A DNA stretch of 64,000 nt from Sphaerulina vaccinii (lineage: Eukaryota; Ascomycota; Dothideomycetes; Mycosphaerellales; Mycosphaerellaceae): positions 558,001 through 622,000 of the forward strand of contig JAKUDP010000004.1 of assembly GCA_022570795.1 (NCBI GenBank), given 5' to 3'. A model generated the notes under the pieces. It did no database searches. It was not told the origin of the DNA and was given only the letters and a program-made list of their open reading frames with translations. This document shows, one piece after another, positions 1 to 8,812 of the stretch. Numbering within the stretch: the first letter of the stretch is position 1; the number at the start of each line of letters is the position of its first letter. Both the position numbers and the translations under genes were made by a program.

Positions 1-1107
1 TGGCAAGTCGTTCACACAGAAAGGCCGGCGAAGCTTTGCATAAGCAATTGCTTTCTCCAGAGGAAAGCCATCGCTGAAGAAAGATATCAAGAAGTCGCAG
101 ACAGGCCAATTCTCAACATTCTCGTCCAGGATAACTTTATCTCCGAAGATGATAACCTCGAAGTCAATCTCCTTGCCCACGAGTCTGTTGAGAATGTTCC
201 TAGATGGCTTGCTCCTGGCTTTTGAGTCCAACGCACATATGCCTATCGTCCCAATCTTGTTAGGGTTGTCCGTATGTCGCTCCAGCGAATGCGAGACACT
301 AGGTGGCGCACTTGGTACGCTGCCATTCACACTGCCAGACACTCTACGAGAGGCAGCGGGAGCCCTCCCTCGGTTGTTCGCGATTGTTCTCCCTTGTCTC
401 GAGGGTGCTGTGACTGCGGGTGATGGAGGACCGTTACTCGGTGAGCCGGATACAGTCGTCTGAGCAGAATTGCTCGATTGTGTGGTTTCTCGCATCGAGC
501 CGCTGAGTGTTGGCGACAATGCGCCATTCTGACTCTGTGTGGTCACTGATAGGTTCTGCGTGGCAGTCGTTGTCCCATCCTGTCGACTGCCATCTCCATC
601 AGAGCCTCCTCCTACTGAGCTTGGCCCGCTCACCATAGCGCTCTTTCCACTCCCATACAGCGAGGAGAAGGACATTCTGTTGCTGTCAAGGTCTGGCTCC
701 GACCGGCGTATTGGAAGTCCCGAGTCTGAGTGCGACTGATGTATGTTGTCGGAACTTGAAGACTGCTGGGCAGCGCCTCTAAAGTCGGGAAGCTCCATTT
801 GGGGCTGGAACTCGTGGAGGAGAGGTGAGTGCGATTGAAGAGTGGTTGCAGGCGCTTCGATCCGCGAGGACCGTCGACTAGCAGCTTGGTAGCGAAGACT
901 GTTAGGTTTCAAGGCGGGCGGAGGCATAGAAATACTCGCTCTCTCGGAGTGATCTTGTGTTGCGTCAATCTCTGCATATCGACCTTTGCGACTGGCAATG
1001 GAGCTAGAAGATGCTGAGAGAAGGTGTCCAGAAGAGTGCGACTGTACACTTTCGTTTGAGATGGTTCTCGATAGCGGATCCATGCTCATGTGGTTGTTGG
1101 CAGCCAT
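1..1107 (-). CDS. VIP1: Inositol hexakisphosphate / PP-InsP5 kinase, N-terminal part (runs off window)
   Basis: The frame is open from an ATG at 1107 to the window edge (369 codons). The first ~270 residues are low-complexity Ser/Gln/Thr-rich sequence. After that comes the very conserved start of the Vip1/Asp1/PPIP5K kinase, seen as KIGTIGICALDSKARSKPSR, then FEVIIFGDKVILDE, VENWPVCDFLISFFSDGFPL and a KLRRPFCVNDLP-like stretch at the window edge. In the family this segment precedes the ATP-grasp kinase domain, which makes 1- or 3-phosphorylated inositol pyrophosphates, and a C-terminal histidine-phosphatase-like domain follows; both lie outside the window. The protein is cytosolic and linked to phosphate signalling and polarity. 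The gene diverges from UTP21 across 325 bp. The long disordered N-terminus is common in filamentous fungi. Family call is firm; the start is the first in-frame ATG and could lie further downstream. Confidence 0.9.
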   Translation of the reverse strand, partial: MAANNHMSMDPLSRTISNESVQSHSSGHLLSASSSSIASRKGRYAEIDATQDHSERASISMPPPALKPNSLRYQAASRRSSRIEAPATTLQSHSPLLHEFQPQMELPDFRGAAQQSSSSDNIHQSHSDSGLPIRRSEPDLDSNRMSFSSLYGSGKSAMVSGPSSVGGGSDGDGSRQDGTTTATQNLSVTTQSQNGALSPTLSGSMRETTQSSNSAQTTVSGSPSNGPPSPAVTAPSRQGRTIANNRGRAPAASRRVSGSVNGSVPSAPPSVSHSLERHTDNPNKIGTIGICALDSKARSKPSRNILNRLVGKEIDFEVIIFGDKVILDENVENWPVCDFLISFFSDGFPLEKAIAYAKLRRPFCVNDLP

Positions 1108-1432
1108 TGGCCTCATTTTACTGGTTAGAACGAGCAACGCCAACTGCCATTATCGTCCAACTAGCAATGCACAGCACAAGGAAGGACGTGGGATGTGCAG
1201 AAACTCAGAGATGTACCTTGCTTTGCAGCTTTCTCATCACATGAAAAGCATTCTTTTGTGCATGCCCCACCACACCTTGTCCAACTTGTCCTCGTTCCGT
1301 CACTCTGCAGGTTGAGGCTCAAATAAAGTTCTAGCGGCGCCGATCGGAAGCTTGTCTTCGGCTGGAAATTTTGAAGATGCCGACTGCTTGGACAGAAGAT
1401 GTTTTGTAGCTGATAACTTATATCCTCTCATC
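1108..1432. promoter_or_regulatory. Divergent promoter region between VIP1 and UTP21
   Basis: This 325 bp gap separates two divergent ATGs (1107 on minus, 1433 on plus), so both 5' regions must lie here. I see no clear TATA box. An in-frame extension of UTP21 upstream to 1352 has no ATG, so 1433 is preferred as its start. Confidence 0.5.
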
Positions 1433-4400
1433 ATGGAGGGCGATGGAAGAGTCGCCAAGAGGCAGAAGCTGGCAAATGGCGTCGCGAAGTCACAGCGACC
1501 AGCGGGAGAGTCGAGAGTGTTCGCGCCATACAGAACCGTCGGCCTGGTGTCGCCCACCGCAGTTCCCTTCACGAGTGTTCCATTGGGAAAGACGACCTTT
1601 CAAATCACCACCTCAGTAGGACAAAGCCTGCAGACATACGATCTGCGACGAGGTCTAAATTTGGTCTTCATCACCAGACCGCAGACTCCCGAAGTCATCA
1701 CCGCGAGTGTGGCATGGAAGGACAGGATCTTTGCAGCTTGGGGAGGCGAAGATGAAGACTCGGAAAGAGGCGTGGGGGTGATGAAGAGAGGCAAGAAGGA
1801 GGCTGAGTTGGAGTGGCCTGCAGACTGTGATGAGAATGTCAAAGCGTTCTGTATGCTCGGAAGCTGGATTGTGGGTGTATGCGAGACACAGCTGCTCATC
1901 TGGAAGAGCACTACCCTCGAGCTCTACACATCACTCCGAGGCATCTCGCCCATACCTTTCACGAGTTGTGTCTCTGGACTACCAACATACTTGAACAAGA
2001 TCATCGTTGGTCGACAAGATGGCAGTGCTGAGATATGGAACATCTCGAGTGGCAAGCTGGTCTACACTATACTGCCACCTTCGACCGCATACGGTGCCGT
2101 GACGGCCATCGAGCCCACGCCTGCACTCTCACTGGTTGCTATAGCATACGAAAGAGGTCCACTTCTCATTCACGATGTCAAGACGGACCACACTGCCATT
2201 CAGCTTAACACTCCTGCCGGCGCTCCAGTAACCTCGATCTCGTTCCGAACAGATGGCCTGGGCGCTGGAGAAGATGGTAGGTTGGCTGGTGTCATGGCCA
2301 CAGCCTCCACTGCATCAGGAGATGTGACTCTTTGGGATCTCAACAACGGTGGCAGAAAGGCTGGTGTACTCAGAGCAGCACATGCTCAGCCGACAGCAAC
2401 CACACCGGGAGGCACAAGCAGGATCGAATTCCTATCAGGTCAGGCCATCTTAGTGAGCAGTGGCTTGGACAACAGCTTGAAGACATGGATCTTCGATAAA
2501 ACACCCTTCGATCCGACTCCTCGCATCTTGCACGAGCTCAGCGGTCATGGAGCCCCAGTCTCCAAACTGATGTTCTTGCCAACTGCTTCTGATGGTGCAG
2601 ATGACGATGGAAAGTGGCTCATGTCCGCTAGCAGGGACAGAAGTCTCTGGGGCTGGTCCTTGCGACGAGACAGACAGAGCACAGAACTCAGTCAAGGTGC
2701 CATACAAAAGAAAGCTAAGAAGCAAGGCTTGTTATCTGGCGATCGTGACGCATTTGAGGATTTGAAGTGTCCACCCATCACAAGTATAGCTTGTGGCTTG
2801 AACAGAGATGGCGGCATTGGTGCACTCCCAGGCAAGCATCCCATCTGGCAGAACAACGCCAAGTCGAAGCAAGTCAGCGCTGAAGTCAGTGCCATGACCG
2901 GCTGGGAGAGCGTGTTGACTGCACACGAGAACGACTCAAAAGCACGAACCTGGTTTTGGGGTCGAAAGCGGGCAGGTCGATGGGCTTTTGCGACAAGCGA
3001 TGGCGGCAACGTAACATCAGTTGCGATCTCACCGTGTGGGACATTCGGACTGGTGGGTTCTGAGAAGGGCGGCATAGACATGTTCAACATGCAATCTGGA
3101 ATCCAACGACAGCGATTTCCAGCAAGACTAACGCCTATGCAAGCCAAGCAGTTGCGCCTGGATGTCGAGCGAAACAATCTAATTGTGGAAGATGATGGCA
3201 AGAAGAAGTTCTATCGCGGACAGGGCAAACACTCTGCTGCCGTGGTAGGCTTGGGTGTGGACAGTCTCAACAAGACAGTCGTATCTGCTGGCGCGGATGG
3301 AAAGATCAAGTTCTGGCACTTTAGCACCGGCCTGCTCATAGACCAGATTGATTGGTCAAGCTCGACCGGCGTAACTGGTATGCGATTCCATCGCAGCTCA
3401 GACCTCGCTGCCTTCGCCTGCACGGACGGCTGTATTCGTGTTGTCGATATCTCCACGCAGAAGCTGATACGTGAGCTATGGCGATCACGCACGCCGCTTG
3501 CTGAGCTACAAAGCCTGAAGGTCTCAGACTTCACCTTCTCCACCGATGGACACTGGATCACAGCATCTGCAGGACCTCTTGTCTTTCTGTGGGACCTACC
3601 AACAGGACACCTTGTTGATGTGTTCAAGCTTCGGGCAGATTGCACAACTTTGGCTTTCTCTCCCACAGGCGAATACTTGGCAACAGCATCCAAAGACAAC
3701 GTAGGAGTAGACATCTGGACGAACCGCAGCCTCTTCACGCATATCTCAACACGACACATCACGCAAAAGGAGCTTCTCGCAGTCATCAACTCAACCACTG
3801 CCCAAGCACCAACAACTTCCGGCGGAGGCGGCATAAACCTAATAGCAGAAACCGCCCACGACTCCTCAGACGACGAGGCAGCCATCGATCTCGACATTCC
3901 CGAAGATCCCAACGCAGACCTGGACCCCCTCTCCGCCGACCTCCTCTCCCTCTCTCTGGTCCCACGCTCCCGCTGGCAAAACCTCCTCCATCTGGACCTC
4001 ATCCGCCAAAGAAACAAACCCACCGAAGCCCCCAAGAAACCCGAAAAAGCTCCATTCTTCCTCCCATCACTCCAAGATCGACAGGCCATCACCGCTTCTG
4101 GTACAACATCATCAGAAACCACAACCTCCGAAATCGAAAAAGAACGAACTCGCGTTCTCCAACTCTCCCGCGACGGTATGCGTTCGCAATTCACCTCTTT
4201 ATTACGTGCCTCAGGTTCAACAGAAGATTATACTCCTTTCCTCTCACATCTCAAGAATTTATCTCCAGCTGCTGCAGATGTTGAAATTCGGTCATTGTCG
4301 TTCGAAGCAGGAGAACATGTCAGTTTTGTGAAAAGTTTGACTTGGCTATTACAGTCGAAGCGAGATTTCGAACTTGTGCAGGCTTGGATGGCTGTGTTTT

Positions 4401-4555
4401 TGAAAGTCCATGGAGATATTGTTGTTGGGGATGATGAGGTCAGGGAGGCGACAAGGGAGTATAAGAATGCGCTGGATCTGGAGAGGAAGAGGGTCGCGAA
4501 GTTGGCGGGGTATTGTAGTGGTATGGTTGGGTATTTGAGGGCTGCGAGGGTATAG
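1433..4555 (+). CDS. UTP21: U3 snoRNP WD-repeat protein Utp21 (WDR36)
   Basis: Single-exon gene of 1040 codons. The protein belongs to the small-subunit processome and is needed for 18S pre-rRNA processing in the nucleolus. The first ~750 residues carry WD40-type repeats (for example VSAGADGKIKFWHF, MSASRDRSLWGWSLRR, ITASAGPLVFLWDLPTGHL) forming the usual two propellers. The C-terminus from roughly residue 785 is the Utp21-specific domain, recognisable from SRWQNLLHLDLIRQRNKP and an EKAPFFLPS segment. It is about 100 residues longer than the yeast and human proteins, mostly from an acidic, Ser/Thr-rich insert before the Utp21 domain. The start at 1433 is the first ATG in frame and begins with a basic MEGDGRVAKRQK stretch typical of nucleolar proteins. 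Diverges from VIP1. Confidence 0.95.
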   Translation: MEGDGRVAKRQKLANGVAKSQRPAGESRVFAPYRTVGLVSPTAVPFTSVPLGKTTFQITTSVGQSLQTYDLRRGLNLVFITRPQTPEVITASVAWKDRIFAAWGGEDEDSERGVGVMKRGKKEAELEWPADCDENVKAFCMLGSWIVGVCETQLLIWKSTTLELYTSLRGISPIPFTSCVSGLPTYLNKIIVGRQDGSAEIWNISSGKLVYTILPPSTAYGAVTAIEPTPALSLVAIAYERGPLLIHDVKTDHTAIQLNTPAGAPVTSISFRTDGLGAGEDGRLAGVMATASTASGDVTLWDLNNGGRKAGVLRAAHAQPTATTPGGTSRIEFLSGQAILVSSGLDNSLKTWIFDKTPFDPTPRILHELSGHGAPVSKLMFLPTASDGADDDGKWLMSASRDRSLWGWSLRRDRQSTELSQGAIQKKAKKQGLLSGDRDAFEDLKCPPITSIACGLNRDGGIGALPGKHPIWQNNAKSKQVSAEVSAMTGWESVLTAHENDSKARTWFWGRKRAGRWAFATSDGGNVTSVAISPCGTFGLVGSEKGGIDMFNMQSGIQRQRFPARLTPMQAKQLRLDVERNNLIVEDDGKKKFYRGQGKHSAAVVGLGVDSLNKTVVSAGADGKIKFWHFSTGLLIDQIDWSSSTGVTGMRFHRSSDLAAFACTDGCIRVVDISTQKLIRELWRSRTPLAELQSLKVSDFTFSTDGHWITASAGPLVFLWDLPTGHLVDVFKLRADCTTLAFSPTGEYLATASKDNVGVDIWTNRSLFTHISTRHITQKELLAVINSTTAQAPTTSGGGGINLIAETAHDSSDDEAAIDLDIPEDPNADLDPLSADLLSLSLVPRSRWQNLLHLDLIRQRNKPTEAPKKPEKAPFFLPSLQDRQAITASGTTSSETTTSEIEKERTRVLQLSRDGMRSQFTSLLRASGSTEDYTPFLSHLKNLSPAAADVEIRSLSFEAGEHVSFVKSLTWLLQSKRDFELVQAWMAVFLKVHGDIVVGDDEVREATREYKNALDLERKRVAKLAGYCSGMVGYLRAARV

Positions 4556-5411
4556 AGACAGTCGAGTTCATCAATTACCATGAACAGACTGACTGACTGT
4601 ACAGAGAATGAGAATACTGTACGTCTTGTTCCGTTATGACTTATCAGATGCGTGCCTGAGGCACAATGCACCCGGCAGTGAGGCTGAGCATTCTCATCGG
4701 TTCAACGGACTCAACGATCGCACGCCTGGTATCAGCACTCGAGCAAGTTATGATGGCATCGACTGCCACCACAACACCACAAGCCAGCCATTTACAAGCG
4801 GAGAAAAGTTGCGCAGGATGCCGGCGTGCTTCAATAGTGGGACGGCACAACAAAAGTAGACACGTCCTCATGGCCACGATCCGAACCTATGGCTATCGTC
4901 TGCAGCTTGGAAAGTTTGCGCAGGATGCCGGCGTGCTTCTTTAGTGGATCGGCACAGACAATTCAGGAAACTAGGGAAGTCCTCTACTCTTGGCCACGAT
5001 TCGAACCTACAGCTATCGTCTGCAGCTTGCGTAGCTTGTATGTACAACTGCTCAATAGGCCAATCAGGATTCAGCTCACTCCCGAAGCTTGCGCACAGGG
5101 CAGGAGTAACAAGGAGAGCAGCAAGATAGTTCGCAAATCAGGCAAAGTGCGTCCACAAACTAGCGTCTCTTCGCGTGCTCTTGTGGGGCCAGTCTTCCTG
5201 CCTCGCAGCCTTCCACTCTATACAGCCTTTCCACCTGCGATCGTTGTTTACTATATTAACTTGCGAAGCACAGCTACAAGTTGAGGGCAGAGATATAAAT
5301 CATGGCCGTCTCTGCTACCTTTATGCTGCTTCTCAGTGAGTTTCAGCTTCAGAAGAGAGCTGTATCAATTGGCCTTATTGTCTCTGGTTGTCGAGCGATC
5401 TTCCCGTTGTC
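4556..5411. other. Intergenic region 3' of UTP21
   Basis: No gene can be supported here. The short open frames overlap on both strands without conserved motifs. It contains the direct repeat listed separately and the promoter of the small membrane protein at 5412. Confidence 0.5.
4808..5034. repeat. Two-copy direct repeat, ~107-120 bp unit
   Basis: The segment GCGCAGGATGCCGGCGTGCT occurs at 4811 and again at 4918. The segment TGGCCACGAT followed by YCGAACCTA, then YATCGTCTGCAGCTTG, occurs at 4871 and 4991. Unit spacing is 107 bp at one end and 120 bp at the other because of an insertion in copy 2. On the minus strand each copy reads GGTTCGRATCG, resembling a Pol III B box, but no tRNA fold can be completed. 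It may be a duplicated fragment of a dispersed short repeat. Confidence 0.7.
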
Positions 5412-5920
5412 ATGGCTATCACTTCAAGAGTCAACTTCACCTTACTAGCCTTAGCTAGTCCAACACCTACCTCTACATACCAAGCCAGGAGCTTTACAGC
5501 ACAGTCTACGACAGACTACAACTACCAACAAGTCCTGCTCGCGATAGTCTTCGGAATCCTGGCAACAGTCTTAGGTATCATCGGCCTGGTTAACGGCTAC
5601 TTGCAGCTTCGCCGGTATAGCATGCCACGTCCAGACATAGAGACACTATCCCATAAACGGATGGACTCGATGAACTTGCAAGATGTTCGGTACGTACAGT
5701 TCAAAGTGTTTCTGCCTCGATAGCTTAGCTGACATGGCTCAGTGATGCTCCCGACGGGCGCAGCACACCACCGCTTCCTGCGCATGATGATCTCGTGCAG
5801 CAGGAAGCCGACGAGGATGCTGTAGTAATTCGTGATGGCAGTGTGAAGCTGATTGTGCTCAGTTGGCGTTGGCGATGGCGAAGCGGAGTCGGAGGTGATC
5901 AGGTCCGATGTTTAGAATGA
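5412..5920 (+). CDS. Small single-pass membrane protein, hypothetical
   Basis: Two exons, 5412-5689 and 5743-5920, joined across a 53 nt GTACGT...CAG intron, give 151 residues. Frame closes exactly. A Thr/Ser-rich N-terminal stretch is followed by a strong transmembrane segment near residues 42-62 (VLLAIVFGILATVLGIIGL) and a cytosolic tail with an acidic patch and a WRWRWR motif near the end. I do not recognise the family. The layout (short extracellular part, one TM, basic anchor YLQLRRYSM) is common for fungal proteins of unknown function located beside surface proteins. Real splice signals and frame closure support it as a gene. Confidence 0.6.
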
Positions 5921-6006
5921 CTTATGAGTGCTTTCATCATATGTAATATCGTTATGTACCTATCAGGCTGCCTAGGCAACCAACTTCTCCACAAGCGACT
6001 CAACAC

Positions 6007-7474
6007 TTATGTCTCAGCTCCGAAAACTGGGAAAGCAGGAGCCGTAGTACCATCACAAGAGTACGAGACCAGGTAAGGCGAAGCTCCTGAATCTGGGCCA
6101 AGGAAGATCGTCCCGTCAGGTGCAGTAACAGTCATCTGGAACGCCGCAGCTCCTTGCGCCTGTCCAAAAACGATACGGACAGGATAGTATTGACCCGCAG
6201 TGAAAGTCACAGTATAAGGCTGTGGATTACTGTCAAAGATGACTTGATCCAGGTTATCGTTCTGGCGGGTCCAACCAGAAAACGCAGTGCTACCCACCCA
6301 CAACTCCACGATATCGTCAATGTTTGATGCCGAGAAAGTGTAGGTTCCAGTCTGCTGGGCGAAGATGTAGCCGCGTTGGTTGAGGGTGAAGTAGTCGCTG
6401 CTGCTTCGAGTACATTGGCCGTAGATGGTGACGCCGTTGGGGTTGGCTTCGTGAACGAAGCCTCCGAGTGTGTTGGTGACGCCGGTACACTCTGGAGGTG
6501 TAGACTTGTAGACCTGCAAACAGGAATGATAAGTAACTGAACGCATAGCACCAGGCGAATGAAGTGGACTTACGGTAGGATCGAAGCTGGGGTACCGGCT
6601 CGAGCCGCCTGGGTTGCTGCCAGCTACGTTTGTGTATACAGCAAAGCCTAAGCCCTGGTTACCGCATGCAGTTGGAGCGGGACAGCTCTCGACGGTGGTC
6701 GATGGGGTAAAGGTAGTGATCGAGGTGGAGGTAGAGGTGGTCGTTGTTACGGTTACCTGCAGTCAATCAATGTAAGCAAAGGTCCCGAAGCCGAATATGC
6801 CGTGCTGAATGCGCAGCCCGATGCAAGATGGAGTGACTCACAGATGTTGACGTCGCAGTAGTTGTAACGATGACTGTCGAGGTAGGAGTTGGGATATTGA
6901 GGCATAGGCAAGCAGTGGAGACCTGAGCTGCAGCGAAGCCAGCAAGCACGTTGGGCAAGGCGACCGGTGCATTCGGATCACGCTTGTTGTTGCCAGAGGT
7001 CGGGGTCGCGTTGACGACTGTGCCACTGCATGTAGATATTGTTGTCGTAGGCCCGATATACTGTCAGTGGATGGTTGGCCGTAATTGAGAGCGAGAGACG
7101 TACGCTGTGACGGTACTGGTTGTCACCGTTACGGAGACCGAGGTAGAAGTTGTCGTAGTCTGTAAATCATGGATTATCAGCAAGTGGTCTGAGCATGTAG
7201 TCTATGCCAATTGATGTCGTACCACTTGAGTTGCTGTCGTTGTCGGGCTCGTGGTGACGGTCTGGATACCGAGATAGCTTGAGCAGAATGGAGTCGCGGT
7301 TGGCATGAGTTTGAGGACAGTGACAACGACGTTCACAGCCTTACACTCTGCTGAGTGGACAGCGGAGTAGAGTGCGTTTGCTGCCGAGCTGACTACAGCT
7401 GGAGAACCAGGAGCTGGGGCGGCAACTGCGAAGGCAGGCAGCGCGGCTGCGAAAGCAGCATTTGTGAAGCGCAT
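6007..7474 (-). CDS. Secreted GLEYA-domain adhesin
   Basis: Five exons on the minus strand (7474-7223, 7159-7104, 7025-6842, 6756-6574, 6513-6007) sum to 394 codons with matching phases. The protein begins with a signal peptide (MRFTNAAFAAALPAFAVAA). Thr/Ser-rich low-complexity segments follow, rich in TVTTT-type repeats and likely O-glycosylated. The C-terminal ~170 residues look like a GLEYA lectin domain, with YPSFDPT before the last intron, TRSSSDYFTLNQRGYIFAQQ, a TGTYTFSASNIDDIVELWVG strand pair and YPVRIVFGQAQG. The paired Asp in NIDDIVELWVG fits the calcium-binding DD motif of PA14/Flo-like lectins. Probable role: cell-wall carbohydrate-binding adhesin. I see no clear GPI signal, since the domain ends the protein. 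The third exon's acceptor was chosen because it restores the frame. Confidence 0.8.
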
Positions 7475-8812
7475 TTTGGTTGCTGCAAGATGTGTGATAG
7501 TTCTGCTGATCGACGGGAGGGATGGTGTTGTTGATGCTGCGAAAGTGGAGCGCACTCAGGCCATACTTATACACTCGCCTTGAACAACCAAAACAGCATT
7601 GCGGTGAGTAAATTCCAGATGCCGGTATAGATCGTCAAGCCATCGAACGCTATACAGAGAATGACGGTCTTTCCGTTGTGTCCAGAAGATACCTGAGCAA
7701 GCCATCTGCTGTGCGCGTGATGCTTTTGGACGCTGCACAGAGTCGAAGGCTGATGCTGCAGCCATTCTGCACATTGCCTCCGTGGTATCGAGTAAGAAGA
7801 CGCCTCTATAGATAAGCTTGGCGGCCATCCCAATATCTCTGGGCAACGGTTCGCGAGTAATGTGTTGCGCAGCCGTATTGGGAAAGTGGACGACTTTCAT
7901 GACGCTTGTATGGAAGTGACTGCAAGATCCAAGTACTAGACGCTACTTTTTAGTGACCTCAACTCCACGTGAAAAACTTGACCTGCATGCGCCATGCATC
8001 ACTCCTCTCGTCGCAGAGTGGATGGAAGGATCAGGAAGATGTGCGAAATTTACCAGTTTTGTCTTGCTGTAGCCCAAAGGAGAAGTCGGACAGCAGTCCG
8101 TCTTGGTCTGGATCATGCAGGGCGAGTAGCCACGTGGTTGCGCGCTAACATGTAGTAGGTATGTCACTACCAGCAGATGCGAATGTGGTACAGGCGACCT
8201 GCATACGCGCTCGGGGCCGCCGACTCTTGTAGATGTTTGACATCAGGTTATGTTGCACGTGGATTGAAGAAAGAGGAAAGAGGAAGGATGTCGCGGAGAA
8301 ATGGTAGACAAGCAATGCCAAGCATGAGCTCGCATTCACATCCGTACTCAGGCCATGGCCTGACAGTATTGGCCGGCCTCTCACCACTGCTACTCATCAG
8401 AACATCAGATGCGACAAATGAATGGCCTAGGAACTAGAACGATGCCGGGTATCCAGAAGCACAGCTCTGCGCAGTCTGTGAGTGGCAAAGCATCCAGAGG
8501 CAACTTCTTCCCGTTGAGCTGTGTACCCCAAGACTTGACACTTGACATACACCTGGTGGTGTGAGGGAACCTTTCCGCTACTTTGATCGCGCACCGGTCT
8601 GCTGGCGTGGTAGCGCGCTGACTTCAAGCAGTTATGCAAACTGTTTGTGTACAATGGTATAGAAGTCGTGAACACTAAGCAAAATTCATCACTCGTTATT
8701 CTGTACAGTTGAGGTCGTGTCTTTCGTGTCCTGCATCTGCCGGAGGTGCTACTCGAGGGCAGAGAGTCCAGCTCTTAGTGTCGCTTGAGGAGGCACCATA
8801 GTCTCCACTACT
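7475..8812. other. Intergenic, no gene supported
   Basis: Short open frames occur on both strands (a 114-codon one at 7556-7900 minus is the longest), without recognisable motifs or good splice structure. It includes the promoter of the GLEYA gene and the 3' region of the next minus-strand gene. Confidence 0.45.

Noticed and set aside
1352..1432. 27-codon extension of UTP21 at its 5' end
   Set aside because: Begins at a non-ATG codon; the first in-frame ATG is 1433.
3211..4194. 327-codon open frame antisense to UTP21
   Set aside because: Its sequence is Arg/Ser-rich shadow of a conserved gene, with no motif of its own.
4867..5030. tRNA gene on minus strand suggested by GGTTCGAATC
   Set aside because: The T stem does not pair and no acceptor stem or D arm can be found; kept only as a repeat.
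7556..7900. 114-codon minus-strand gene upstream of the GLEYA adhesin
   Set aside because: No conserved motif, lies in the likely promoter, and overlapping frames are equally open.
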